Virus record (IMG/VR): IMGVR_UViG_3300026484_000002
Coordinates: 27,282-91,281 of that record
DNA: 64,000 nt
Reading direction: 5' to 3' (one strand)
DNA from: a virus
Part shown: positions 55,953 through 63,865 of the stretch, piece by piece
How the letters are laid out: every line of letters starts with the position of its first letter
Position numbering within the stretch: the first letter of the stretch is position 1
The notes under the pieces: model-generated
Told to the model about the DNA's origin: nothing
Database searches by the model: none
What the model saw: only the letters and a program-made list of their open reading frames with translations
Position numbers and translations under genes: made by a program

Positions 55953-56696
55953 TTAAATTAATGCCTTTAATGCATGATAATTATTCTTTTCCATTCTCTT
56001 TTTATAATCAGGGCATACATTTTTAAATGAACAATAATATTCACATTTATTTGGAACCCCTGTTTTGCTTTTACCATATTCAAATACATTACATTCAGGA
56101 ATATCTTCTGGATGATCTATCATATGTTGGATCTCGTTTGTTTTATCAATTAATATTTCTTCTACTTCATCATAATTCCAAATACAATCTGTATAATCAA
56201 TAAAAGCATATTGATTTCCTCTTACTGAAGAACCAGCTTTATTGATTGCAAATAAATATGAATTAGGATATTTATTATCAAATAACCAATTATAAATACT
56301 CATGTTTGATACATATGAATCTCTCGATAATACTTTCTTAAATCCTGCACCAGCTAACAATTTAAAATCAATAATTGCTTTATATTCTTCTGATATAAGG
56401 TCTGTTTCTCCTGATACAACAAATCCATTGGGTAAAACTTTTTCAACTCTTGTGGCTATCTTAAAATCATTCATAGAACCAAAGATTGAATCTACACCAA
56501 GTTGTAATAATGATCCAGCGGTAGAAGCTGTAAAGTCTTTATTATTATCCTGGTCTCCATATTTATATCTAAGATATAGTTGCATTGGTTCTGAATCAAA
56601 TGATGAAGCACTAATCTTTTTTGTTTCTTTTTCTGTGGATCCAGTATATTTAGTTGCATCTAGCATTGTTGTAATTAGTTTCTCTTTGAGATCCAT
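55953..56696 (-). CDS. Cas4/RecB-like PD-(D/E)XK nuclease
   Basis: 247 aa. GETDLISEEYKAIIDFKL gives Asp99 then Asp110-x-Lys112, the PD-(D/E)XK core; a preceding SGE is in the usual motif I place. The C terminus has CEYYCSFKNVC plus an upstream ECNV cysteine, resembling the Fe-S cluster of Cas4/AddB-type nucleases. Likely processes DNA ends in replication or recombination. Confidence 0.75.
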   Translation of the reverse strand: MDLKEKLITTMLDATKYTGSTEKETKKISASSFDSEPMQLYLRYKYGDQDNNKDFTASTAGSLLQLGVDSIFGSMNDFKIATRVEKVLPNGFVVSGETDLISEEYKAIIDFKLLAGAGFKKVLSRDSYVSNMSIYNWLFDNKYPNSYLFAINKAGSSVRGNQYAFIDYTDCIWNYDEVEEILIDKTNEIQHMIDHPEDIPECNVFEYGKSKTGVPNKCEYYCSFKNVCPDYKKRMEKNNYHALKALI

Positions 56697-56735
56697 ATAT
56701 CTATCCTTTTTTGTTTTTGTAATAAAGCAAAATAT

Positions 56736-56918
56736 TTACTTATTATTTTTAAGTTGTTGTTTGTTGATTTCATGTTGTATTTCTTTCATGCATAATTCAA
56801 TATTCTTTGTAGTAGCTTCTGTATGCAATAGTTTTTCTGCTTTAGTATAACTACTACCTCCTAAAGCTTTTAATGCTTGTAGTTTATCTACTAAATATTT
56901 AAGTTGATATATTCTCAT
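56736..56918 (-). CDS. Small helical protein, unknown
   Basis: 60 aa, Lys/Glu/Gln-rich helix (LVDKLQALKALGGSSYTKAE). Lies between the Cas4-like nuclease and the MBL-fold gene. AAAGGAAATTAG precedes the ATG. No family recognised. Confidence 0.55.
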   Translation of the reverse strand: MRIYQLKYLVDKLQALKALGGSSYTKAEKLLHTEATTKNIELCMKEIQHEINKQQLKNNK

Positions 56919-56936
56919 CTAATTTCCTTTTATTGT

Positions 56937-57713
56937 TTATGCGTTTTCTAAATACCATTTTTTTTCTTTTGAATTAAATTTATATATATTTCCTTCAATG
57001 TCGCAAGTTGAAAAATGGTATTTAATCATTTTGTTTCTAAACCATTCTGGATATTCAGATTCCATACAATTATCAGTTGCATGAACATTTCTAGATGGTG
57101 CATTCCATGGTGAATAATCATGAAATATTAAAGCATTTGCACCAAATGGTACTTTCATTATTTCAGAATTTTTTTTTATATTATTTGAAAAATTACATGT
57201 ACTTTTTGTATCTCCAGAAATTAATATTATTTTTTCACTATCTCTAATTAGAATTCCGCTTGTTTCTATATGATGAATACCTGAAATTGATTTAAAAGAT
57301 ATATTATCTAATTTATCTATATTGAAAAATGATTCATTATAAACAATATTTGTTTTGTAAATATTAGCTTCAACAAATCTGAATCCTTCCATTTTTTTAT
57401 TAATTCCATCAAGAAATTTTAATGTATTTTCTCGCCCAATTATAGTAGTTGTTAGTCCATAAGTGAAATATCTATAATATAGAAATGATTTTAAAGATCC
57501 TACATGGTCATCATCAAGATGTGAAATAATTACATAAGATATATCTTTTATAATATTTGGTCTATCTTTTTCTAATTCTTTTAATTTTGTAAATACATTA
57601 TATCCACAATCAAATAAAATTGATTCATTTAATGTATTAATTAAAAATGATGAATTTATCATTTCTGTATCAAATGCTCCTCCACATCCAATTACTTCTA
57701 TTGATTTAATCAT
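56937..57713 (-). CDS. Metallo-beta-lactamase-fold hydrolase
   Basis: 258 aa. ISHLDDDHVGSL (residues 63-74) is the metal site motif with Asp67 in place of the second His (H-x-D-x-D-H); other ligands are likely in ISGIHHIETSG, LISGDTKS and IFHDYSPWNAPSRNVHATDN. The N terminus has IEVIGCGGAFD as in MBL nucleases and phosphodiesterases. Its ATG follows the JAB gene stop directly (GGAGAGTAG), so it is the fourth member of the E1/E2/JAB cassette. Substrate unknown. Confidence 0.8.
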   Translation of the reverse strand: MIKSIEVIGCGGAFDTEMINSSFLINTLNESILFDCGYNVFTKLKELEKDRPNIIKDISYVIISHLDDDHVGSLKSFLYYRYFTYGLTTTIIGRENTLKFLDGINKKMEGFRFVEANIYKTNIVYNESFFNIDKLDNISFKSISGIHHIETSGILIRDSEKIILISGDTKSTCNFSNNIKKNSEIMKVPFGANALIFHDYSPWNAPSRNVHATDNCMESEYPEWFRNKMIKYHFSTCDIEGNIYKFNSKEKKWYLENA

Positions 57714-59027
57714 CTACTCTCCTTTAAGTTTGGTTCCTTGATAAGAAGCTTCCATTTCTTGTATAAAAGCTTCATCATCTAATTTATCATCATCATTGTA
57801 AAACTTCATTTCATCATAAATAAATTCAGCAAATTCATTTTGTAATTTCATAATATCAAGATTTTGTACATTTGTAGCTTTTACTTTTTCACTATTTAAT
57901 TCAAAATATAATTTTTCATAATATACATTTTTATTGTCTTGTGACATTTTGTTAATAATATTATAATCTAATAATTTAATTTCATAAATAGTTTCAGCAT
58001 AATCATATAATACTTTCCATTCTTTTGAATTCCTTGTTGGAAGAGCATTTTTTATTTTAGTTTTATTGATAGGAAATTCAAATAATCCGTTAATTTTAGA
58101 TTTAAAAACAGTAGATGCATATACTTTTTCTGAAACATTATCTTTTAAAATAAAATCAATATCTGCTTTAAATTTAGATTGCTTCATAAAATCATAAAGT
58201 ATATTTGAAATATTTAAAGTTTGTTCTTCGTCATCAGTAATTTCATCATCAAGTTTATATGCTTCTAAAGTTTCTTCATTTCCAAGCATTTTAGATAGCA
58301 TTGAAATTTCATGATTTTCTTTATATGCATATGTTAAACATTTTTGTTTTTCATAAACAATATTATTGTCTTTCATACTTACTGTTCTGTATTCTGAATG
58401 TGCAATATATGCTCCACTTCTTGAATTATGAATAATAGACGCAAAGCTTGGTTCTAATCTATTTTCTTTAATAGATCCAAAAGGGAATATAATTCCTGGA
58501 TTATCTGGATTTTTATCATAATCAGTTCCTGTAAAGGAATCGTATCTCCTTGACACTGAATCACATGGATGTTTATGTATTGATTGTAAATGATTTGATA
58601 AAAATTCATAATTTTTAAAATTATATTTATTTTTAATAATTTCAACCATATTTAAAAATGATTTACTTTCTAATAATTCATTTACTTTACTATTATGTAG
58701 TGGTTCTAATTGTTTACTTGTATCATCTGTATCATTTAAATTAAAATCAATACGACCTGATGATACTTCTTGTTTATAGTTATAAAATACTGTAGGAATT
58801 GATAAATCCATAAAAGAATTATCTGCATATTTAAATCTAATAATTAATGACCAGTAATGTACTTGATATTCGTTTTGTTTTGCTAATGAACCAGTATTTT
58901 TTCTAATATTATTAATATCTTCATCATTTACTAATAATATACCTAAATTGGATCCAACTGTTTTATCTGTAATTTTAATTTTTGATTTTGTTGGAATTGT
59001 CATTTTAATTGTTTGTTTTTTCTTCAT
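57714..59027 (-). CDS. JAB/JAMM-type metalloprotease (putative deconjugase)
   Basis: 437 aa. Residues 147-183 (LQSIHKHPC ... SFTGTDYDKNPDNPGIIFPFG) have the JAB arrangement His151-x-His153 ... Ser/Thr-x2-Asp169 and the N-P-x-x-P-G-I-I-F strand; the H-to-S spacing is longer than the classical seven residues. JAMM enzymes remove ubiquitin-like modifiers. The start overlaps the E2-like gene end by 23 bp, with AGGAAAAAC before the ATG. C-terminal 200 residues are helical and unknown. PRTRC protein A is the closest known concept. Confidence 0.65.
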   Translation of the reverse strand: MKKKQTIKMTIPTKSKIKITDKTVGSNLGILLVNDEDINNIRKNTGSLAKQNEYQVHYWSLIIRFKYADNSFMDLSIPTVFYNYKQEVSSGRIDFNLNDTDDTSKQLEPLHNSKVNELLESKSFLNMVEIIKNKYNFKNYEFLSNHLQSIHKHPCDSVSRRYDSFTGTDYDKNPDNPGIIFPFGSIKENRLEPSFASIIHNSRSGAYIAHSEYRTVSMKDNNIVYEKQKCLTYAYKENHEISMLSKMLGNEETLEAYKLDDEITDDEEQTLNISNILYDFMKQSKFKADIDFILKDNVSEKVYASTVFKSKINGLFEFPINKTKIKNALPTRNSKEWKVLYDYAETIYEIKLLDYNIINKMSQDNKNVYYEKLYFELNSEKVKATNVQNLDIMKLQNEFAEFIYDEMKFYNDDDKLDDEAFIQEMEASYQGTKLKGE

Positions 59028-60057
59028 TTTGTTTTTCCTCTAAGATTTCTGCTATTTTATAAATTTCTAATGATTTTTTAATACACATTTTTGCATATTC
59101 TAAAGCTCCTGAAGCAATAATTTTTTTATTATATGGAGACAATAAGTTAGCATGATTTAATGTTCTTAAACCTTTTAATGTTGAATTAGATAAGTTTCCT
59201 GTACATACACTATGCCAATCTTTATTATGTTTACTCCATGCTATATTACAAGAAATCATTGGTGTTATATGCTGTCCTAAAGCTTCTCCATTAAGTTTAA
59301 TAACTGATGTTCCATAATAAGGCATAACAATACCTTTTGTAAGTATTTGATGGGCTGATAGATATAATTCATAACTAGAATCTTCTGATTTATCTTTTTT
59401 TACTTTATATTCAATATTTGCTAAACCATTATTAAAGCTAGCATTGATAATTTTAATGTCTGAATGTATTTGACTTGATGATAATTTAATAATATTATTA
59501 ATATTATTTTCTATTAATTCTAAATCTGCTGTTTCTGATTGATATTCTTTTTTACATTTATCTAAACTTTCTTGTGTGCTATATATATAAATTACTATTT
59601 TATATTCTTGATTATGCCATTCTGGATATTTATCTTTATCTGATAAAAGCATTGCTGTTACTGGATGAATAGGATTAATGATATTCTTATCATTATCAAT
59701 TAATAATGCTCCATAAAATAATTCTTCTATTTCATCGATTATTTCATTAATTAAATTGATTGCTTTTTTATAACTTTTAATATTTGTAATTGTAATAATA
59801 TTATTAGTTACTTCATCAAACAATATATCTGATAAGTGCATTTCAGATGTATATTCTTTTGTAACTATTTGTTCTCTATTTTCAATTAAATTTTTTAAAG
59901 CTTCACTTTTTGCTCCAATTCTAATTAACGGAGATCCATCTTTTATAAATTCGTTTATATTATCAATTAAGTCTGTTGGATCCATAGTATTTTTAAATTC
60001 TTCTTGTGTATGTTCTAATGTATATTGAAACATTGTTTTATTATTTATGAAATACAT
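59005..60057 (-). CDS. Putative E2-like protein (PRTRC-B / prokaryotic E2 type)
   Basis: 350 aa. C-terminal region residues 246-315 (MPYYGTSVIKLNGEALGQHI ... WHSVCTGNLSNSTLKGL ... NHANLLSPYN) resembles the end of the PRTRC protein B / prokaryotic E2 family, where a V-C-x-G motif follows the 'N-x-x-x-G' strand; Cys285 is the candidate. The N-terminal 240 residues are not recognised. ATG directly follows the E1-like stop (GGAGAATAA). Context with E1 and JAB genes supports the call, but similarity is weak. Confidence 0.5.
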   Translation of the reverse strand: MYFINNKTMFQYTLEHTQEEFKNTMDPTDLIDNINEFIKDGSPLIRIGAKSEALKNLIENREQIVTKEYTSEMHLSDILFDEVTNNIITITNIKSYKKAINLINEIIDEIEELFYGALLIDNDKNIINPIHPVTAMLLSDKDKYPEWHNQEYKIVIYIYSTQESLDKCKKEYQSETADLELIENNINNIIKLSSSQIHSDIKIINASFNNGLANIEYKVKKDKSEDSSYELYLSAHQILTKGIVMPYYGTSVIKLNGEALGQHITPMISCNIAWSKHNKDWHSVCTGNLSNSTLKGLRTLNHANLLSPYNKKIIASGALEYAKMCIKKSLEIYKIAEILEEKQNEEKTNN

Positions 60058-61203
60058 TTATTCTCCTTGTTCTTGAATATTATTAACTTGATTTTCATCC
60101 ATCATTAATCCATTAAATTCCATTTGAAATGAATATTTTCTATCTGTAGGTAATTTACTTTCACCATTAAAACTTCCCTTAGCTACAATTCTATTTTTTT
60201 CATCTAAATCATTTTCTTCAGCTAAGAATTCTAAGAATTTAATTGCCATATGCAATTGATTCATAAAAAATTGACTTAATTGAATAATTCCATAAGATTC
60301 TACTTGAAGATCTGAATCTTGAGTTGGATTTAAAATTAAAGAAAAATCATTTCCTCCATGAGTTGCTGATAAAAATCTAAGATTATTATCAACTAGCATT
60401 TCTCTTGTTTCAATATTAGGAGCACCATAAAAAATATGTTTATTTTTTATATGTTCAACTTCAATTTTAGGTTGTGCATATTCATCTCTTATTGTATATC
60501 CATAATTATCATATTTTCTTTTTATATTTATTTGTTTGAAATATTCTTGATCCATATAAATATTAAATTTACTTAAATAAAAACTATTAATATTTATTTT
60601 ATTTCTTGATAGATATTTTAATTCATTTTTAATTCCATTAATTTTATATGCATGATTTCTTGATATAATTTTATTCATATCTTTTGGAATTCTTAATAAA
60701 TTTGAAATATCATATTGTTCTTTTTCAAATATATTGATATTTTTAAATAAATTAATAGTGTTTGTCATTTTTGCTATTTCTGATAACCAAATTACTGTAT
60801 TTGCTACAGAACCACCTGCACCTACAAATGTAATATCCCATTCTTTTCTTTTTACATTTGTCATTAATGCTTTTAGATCTTTTTTTGAATATCCTAATAT
60901 TCTACATAATTGTTCAATTTCCATTTGTTTAACACCAAACATATTTGCAAACATTGGGTGAATTGCTACTGATGTTTTTGGCAAATTAGCAATATCATTT
61001 ATATAAACATCGTTCATTTTTCCTGCAACTAATATTCTAGGTACGAATGAATCAATAACTACATTTGATTTACCATTTGATGGTCTATCAAACATTGCAT
61101 ATCTGGTTCTAATCTGATCCGCTAAATATTTATTTACAAAATTAACTTTTTTATTTCTAACATTTGACCAAATTACTTCTTTTTCTGTATTTTCTGTTTC
61201 CAT
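60058..61203 (-). CDS. E1-like ThiF-family adenylating enzyme
   Basis: 381 aa. Rossmann ATP site ITFVGAGGSVANTVIWL (Gly128-x-Gly130-Gly131), EKEQYDISNLLRIPKD (acidic residue, Asn168, Arg171 like the 'D-x-V-x-x-SNL-x-R' motif), HAYKINGIKNEL (Lys187), and GAPNIETREML (Asn263 ... Thr266-Arg267 matching 'D-N-x-x-T-R'). The N-terminal 120 residues are extra. The only Cys in the protein is Cys100, before the domain, so no catalytic thioester Cys is evident. Head of the four-gene cassette. Confidence 0.8.
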   Translation of the reverse strand: METENTEKEVIWSNVRNKKVNFVNKYLADQIRTRYAMFDRPSNGKSNVVIDSFVPRILVAGKMNDVYINDIANLPKTSVAIHPMFANMFGVKQMEIEQLCRILGYSKKDLKALMTNVKRKEWDITFVGAGGSVANTVIWLSEIAKMTNTINLFKNINIFEKEQYDISNLLRIPKDMNKIISRNHAYKINGIKNELKYLSRNKININSFYLSKFNIYMDQEYFKQINIKRKYDNYGYTIRDEYAQPKIEVEHIKNKHIFYGAPNIETREMLVDNNLRFLSATHGGNDFSLILNPTQDSDLQVESYGIIQLSQFFMNQLHMAIKFLEFLAEENDLDEKNRIVAKGSFNGESKLPTDRKYSFQMEFNGLMMDENQVNNIQEQGE

Positions 61204-61229
61204 TATATTTTCCTATTTTATTAACTTAT

Positions 61230-61257
61230 TAGATCCAACCTTTTTAGATTGGATCTA
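61230..61257. repeat. 9-bp inverted repeat in the cassette leader
   Basis: TAGATCCAA and TTGGATCTA are perfect arms around a 10-base loop, between the 41-aa gene and the E1-like gene. Both arms contain the over-represented GATCCA/TGGATC word. No T run, so an RNA-stability or pausing hairpin or operator is more likely than a terminator. Confidence 0.6.
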
Positions 61258-61261
61258 TAAA

Positions 61262-61387
61262 CTAACTTCCTGATTGTGAAGTTGTTTTTAATGATGCACT
61301 ATCACTAATGCTAACTGAACTATTTGTAGTAGTATCTTTACCTGCAATTTTTGCTGCAATTTTTTGAGCTAATGTTTCTTCTGCCAT
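61262..61387 (-). CDS. Very small Ser/Thr-rich protein at the head of the E1 cassette
   Basis: 41 aa: MAEETLAQKIAAKIAGKD followed by a Ser/Thr-rich tail TTTNSSVSISDSASLK and ending SGS. It has one of the strongest ribosome sites in the window (AAGGAGTAAAAT). It could be the modified substrate or a modifier-like peptide, although it lacks a C-terminal Gly-Gly and is too short for a ubiquitin fold. Confidence 0.6.
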   Translation of the reverse strand: MAEETLAQKIAAKIAGKDTTTNSSVSISDSASLKTTSQSGS

Positions 61388-61390
61388 ATT

Positions 61391-61921
61391 TTACTCCTTA
61401 ACAATTGATGGTTTAACTAATAATGTTTTAATGATATCTGTATCAATACCTGTTAATTTTACAAGTTCCATCATAATTTTCTTATTAGATGCTAATGAAA
61501 TATAATCAATTGAAGGATGTTCAATTTTATATCCAAAGACTCCATTTCTAATTACTTGAGTTAATACATAAACCCCTACTGTAACAAGTTGTTCTTTTCG
61601 TTTATTGGACATAGTGAGTTTTTGCCACCAAGATAATCTTGATAAGATTACATTTTCTACTAATGTTTCAATATTTTGAAGCAGAATTTCTCCTGTTACA
61701 ATTTTTCCGTTAAGTTTTGTTTCTTCTGAAACTCTATCGATTGTTTTTTGCATTTCATTTTCCTTTGTGTTTTGTTTTGTATATCTTACATATTCATTAA
61801 TCGCTTCTTCTGCGACACTTGTTGCGTATGCTTCTGCATCTTCTTTAAATACTATTTGAACATCATCTTCAATTTCGTATTCATTTAAATCATCTACATA
61901 TAATGTATTTAAAATAGCCAT
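61391..61921 (-). CDS. Hypothetical protein, first gene of the E1 cassette
   Basis: 176 aa, acidic N terminus (LNTLYVDDLNEYEIEDDVQ), helical remainder (SWWQKLTMSNKRKEQLVTVGVYVLTQVIRN). AAAAAGGAGACATAT before the ATG. It stops only 3 bp before the 41-aa gene start. No family recognised; a ubiquitin-like fold is not apparent. Confidence 0.6.
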   Translation of the reverse strand: MAILNTLYVDDLNEYEIEDDVQIVFKEDAEAYATSVAEEAINEYVRYTKQNTKENEMQKTIDRVSEETKLNGKIVTGEILLQNIETLVENVILSRLSWWQKLTMSNKRKEQLVTVGVYVLTQVIRNGVFGYKIEHPSIDYISLASNKKIMMELVKLTGIDTDIIKTLLVKPSIVKE

Positions 61922-61942
61922 ATATGTCTCCTTTTTATTTGT

Positions 61943-62028
61943 TCTTGATCAAGAGCAATTAAATATTACGAAAAAAGATATATAAAATATATCTACTTTT
62001 TTAGCTGAAAAATCTAATTCGTAATATT
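61943..62028 (-). promoter_or_regulatory. Structured leader and terminator-like hairpin before the E1 cassette
   Basis: TCTTGATCAAGA (61943-61954) is a perfect palindrome. AATATTACGAA (61962-61972) pairs with TTCGTAATATT (62018-62028), 11 bp. Inside, on the minus strand, AGATATAT-TTT-ATATATCT is followed by TTTTTT, an AT-only terminator-like hairpin. A control region separating the cassette from the upstream genes is likely. Confidence 0.5.
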
Positions 62029-62066
62029 TTATTAAGTCTTTTAACGTGGATACTTAGCACGTAATT

Positions 62067-62351
62067 TTAATATCTTGCTTCTTTAATCAATTTTGCATAA
62101 TTTTCTAAATCAATTATGCTATCTTTATCTTCTGATGTTTCTTTTCTTAGTATTTTTAGAACCAAGAAGAAGTTATCAATATCTTCAATATCTAATTCAT
62201 CTTTTTTTTCATTTAGTTGAGTTCGCCTTCTTCTATTTCTTAACATATTCATTATATGAAGCATTTCTAATGTAAATATATTATAAGAACCATATTGATT
62301 GGATCTATCTTTTAATATTTCTTCTGCTTCACTTAATTGTTCTTCATTCAT
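62067..62351 (-). CDS. DUF6378-like protein (MazG-related)
   Basis: 94 aa. AEEILKDRSNQYGSYNIF ... DIEDIDNFFLVLKILRKETSEDKDSIIDLENYAKLI matches the phage 'R-x2-Q-Y-G ... K-I-x-R ... D-x-x-x-D-L-x-x-Y-A' pattern of DUF6378, a helical family related to nucleotide pyrophosphohydrolases. ATG overlaps the previous stop (ATGA). Confidence 0.65.
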   Translation of the reverse strand: MNEEQLSEAEEILKDRSNQYGSYNIFTLEMLHIMNMLRNRRRRTQLNEKKDELDIEDIDNFFLVLKILRKETSEDKDSIIDLENYAKLIKEARY

Positions 62352-62518
62352 TTTAAATATCCTTTACAATTTTGTTTTGGTGTTAAATTAGGTGTAAACA
62401 CTGTCATGGTGATAGGTTTATTTAATTTTTTATTTAGTAATAATTTAAAATTTCTTTTACAATCATTACATATATCTAATTGGTTCCGTTGCCCACAATA
62501 TGAAATATCTAAATTCAT
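62348..62518 (-). CDS. Small Cys-containing protein
   Basis: 56 aa from the ATG at 62518 (MNLDISYCGQRNQLDICNDCKRNF). C-x8-C-x2-C spacing with a later Cys could bind zinc. Starts one base after the previous stop. Function unknown. Confidence 0.55.
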   Translation of the reverse strand: MNLDISYCGQRNQLDICNDCKRNFKLLLNKKLNKPITMTVFTPNLTPKQNCKGYLK

Positions 62519-62519
62519 T

Positions 62520-62768
62520 TTATTCTTTTTCAAATTCATCAGCATAAAATCTGCTACAAACTCCACACTCTTCAGGATAATTTTCATTTGCTTTTGGCTC
62601 ATGGATACACCCATTGCAAATTTTTTCTTTTTCAAAATCATCATAAATCTTGTTTATTAAAAATTCTACTTCTGGAGTAGTTACAATGTTCTCTACTAAA
62701 CCATTCCTACTTGCATCTGTACTTGCAATTATTTTAGTTTTTACAGTTAATGCTTCTTTTCTAGTCAT
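62520..62768 (-). CDS. Small zinc-ribbon-like protein
   Basis: 82 aa. CNGCIHEPKANENYPEECGVCSRFY provides four Cys in two pairs; helical N terminus. AAGGAGCTGTTAG is a strong ribosome site. Typical of phage proteins that accompany nucleotide-metabolism genes; no defined role. Confidence 0.6.
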   Translation of the reverse strand: MTRKEALTVKTKIIASTDASRNGLVENIVTTPEVEFLINKIYDDFEKEKICNGCIHEPKANENYPEECGVCSRFYADEFEKE

Positions 62769-62841
62769 CTAACAGCTCCTTATTTTCGTAAAAATTTCCG
62801 ATTATTTTTATCTCAAATTTTAAATTTTATATCTTCCATTA

Positions 62842-63006
62842 TTACATTGTTTCTTTTTCAATTTTATATTTACTAAGTAAATTAAGTAATTCAGGTTTTA
62901 ATATTAATTCTTGGGGAGTATTTGTATTTGCTAATATTTGTAATCTATTTTTTATGTCTGTTTCAATTTCATTTAATATTGTTTCATATAGTTCTAAATT
63001 ATTCAT
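62842..63006 (-). CDS. Small helical protein, unknown
   Basis: 54 aa (MNNLELYETILNEIETDIKN ... KYKIEKETM). Its ATG overlaps the end of the previous gene. Leu/Glu-rich helices only. Confidence 0.5.
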   Translation of the reverse strand: MNNLELYETILNEIETDIKNRLQILANTNTPQELILKPELLNLLSKYKIEKETM

Positions 63007-63271
63007 GTGTAAGATCCTCTTTTAATTTAAATAAAATACTTAATGTATATTTTCTATTTTTTTTATATTTCATATTTTTTGGATCCAAAGGTTTCATAAA
63101 ATAAGTAATAGCATCATCTAGATTAAAATATCTTACTTGATGAAAAGAAGATCCATTTCTTTGTAGTTTGTAATTAATTGATTTTGCTAATCCATTACAA
63201 ATTGAATTTGCTTTTTTTTCATTTGTTATTTGTTGCAAGTCTGTTTTACAGAATTCTATTTTATTGTTCAT
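62999..63271 (-). CDS. Hypothetical basic protein
   Basis: 90 aa (NNKIEFCKTDLQQITNEKKANSIC ...), ends with a basic Lys-rich region and acidic tip. Starts 3 bp after the second thyX-like gene. No family recognised. Confidence 0.55.
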   Translation of the reverse strand: MNNKIEFCKTDLQQITNEKKANSICNGLAKSINYKLQRNGSSFHQVRYFNLDDAITYFMKPLDPKNMKYKKNRKYTLSILFKLKEDLTHE

Positions 63272-63274
63272 TAT

Positions 63275-63865
63275 TTATTCTTTAGTTAAATTATCATATA
63301 GTTTTTCTGTAAATACTTGTGGATATAGTTGAGCAAACTTACTATATAAATCTTTTGCTAATTCCCTAATTTCATATTGAGCATGAGATGTTAATCTTAG
63401 TTTAAAAAAATCCATCCATGCTTGTAAGTTACCTGAAACTCTCATATTAGTTGAAGTATTCATAGGGAGAACTGCTCTAGCATCTTCTTTTTTTACTTTA
63501 TTATTGATTAGTTCTTCATATGTTTTAATAGCTTGATCCCAAGATTCTTTCATTAACTCTTGTTGATTTGGATCCAATCCTTCAGGCATAATAAATTGCA
63601 TTTTATTTGCAGATACATATCTCATAGATTGAACTAAGAAATCTAAATGTTTGGATCTAACTACTTGATCTGAACATGCTCTTGATATGTTTTTAATATC
63701 TACTACTACAAATGCAAATCTAAGTACTGCAAGATGTCCATATCCATGAACCAATTGATTGGTAATATCTTTACCTCCATCTTCAATAAGTTTGCTTGCA
63801 TAACAAATTTTTGCACTTTCTCCAATTATATTTTCTGGTGTATAAGTAATAATTTTAGTTTTCAT
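63275..63865 (-). CDS. ThyX-like protein with altered signature
   Basis: 196 aa. The fold-level ThyX features are present: HGYGHLAVLRFAFVVVDIKNISRACSDQVV, then VRSKHLDFLVQSMRYV where ThyX normally has R-H-R-x2-S-x4-S-x-R, and ARAVLPMNTSTNMRVSGNLQAW...EIRELA. The RHR is RSK and the first Ser is Asp, while S-M-R-Y is kept. It may be a divergent thymidylate synthase or an enzyme with a changed pyrimidine substrate. Downstream end of a gene cut by the window edge overlaps it by 11 bp. Confidence 0.8.
   Translation of the reverse strand: MKTKIITYTPENIIGESAKICYASKLIEDGGKDITNQLVHGYGHLAVLRFAFVVVDIKNISRACSDQVVRSKHLDFLVQSMRYVSANKMQFIMPEGLDPNQQELMKESWDQAIKTYEELINNKVKKEDARAVLPMNTSTNMRVSGNLQAWMDFFKLRLTSHAQYEIRELAKDLYSKFAQLYPQVFTEKLYDNLTKE

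Noticed and set aside
62520-62644. Longer start (62644) for the 56-aa Cys protein
   Set aside because: The extra N-terminal part lies within the previous gene in another frame and has no ribosome site; the ATG at 62518 follows the previous stop.
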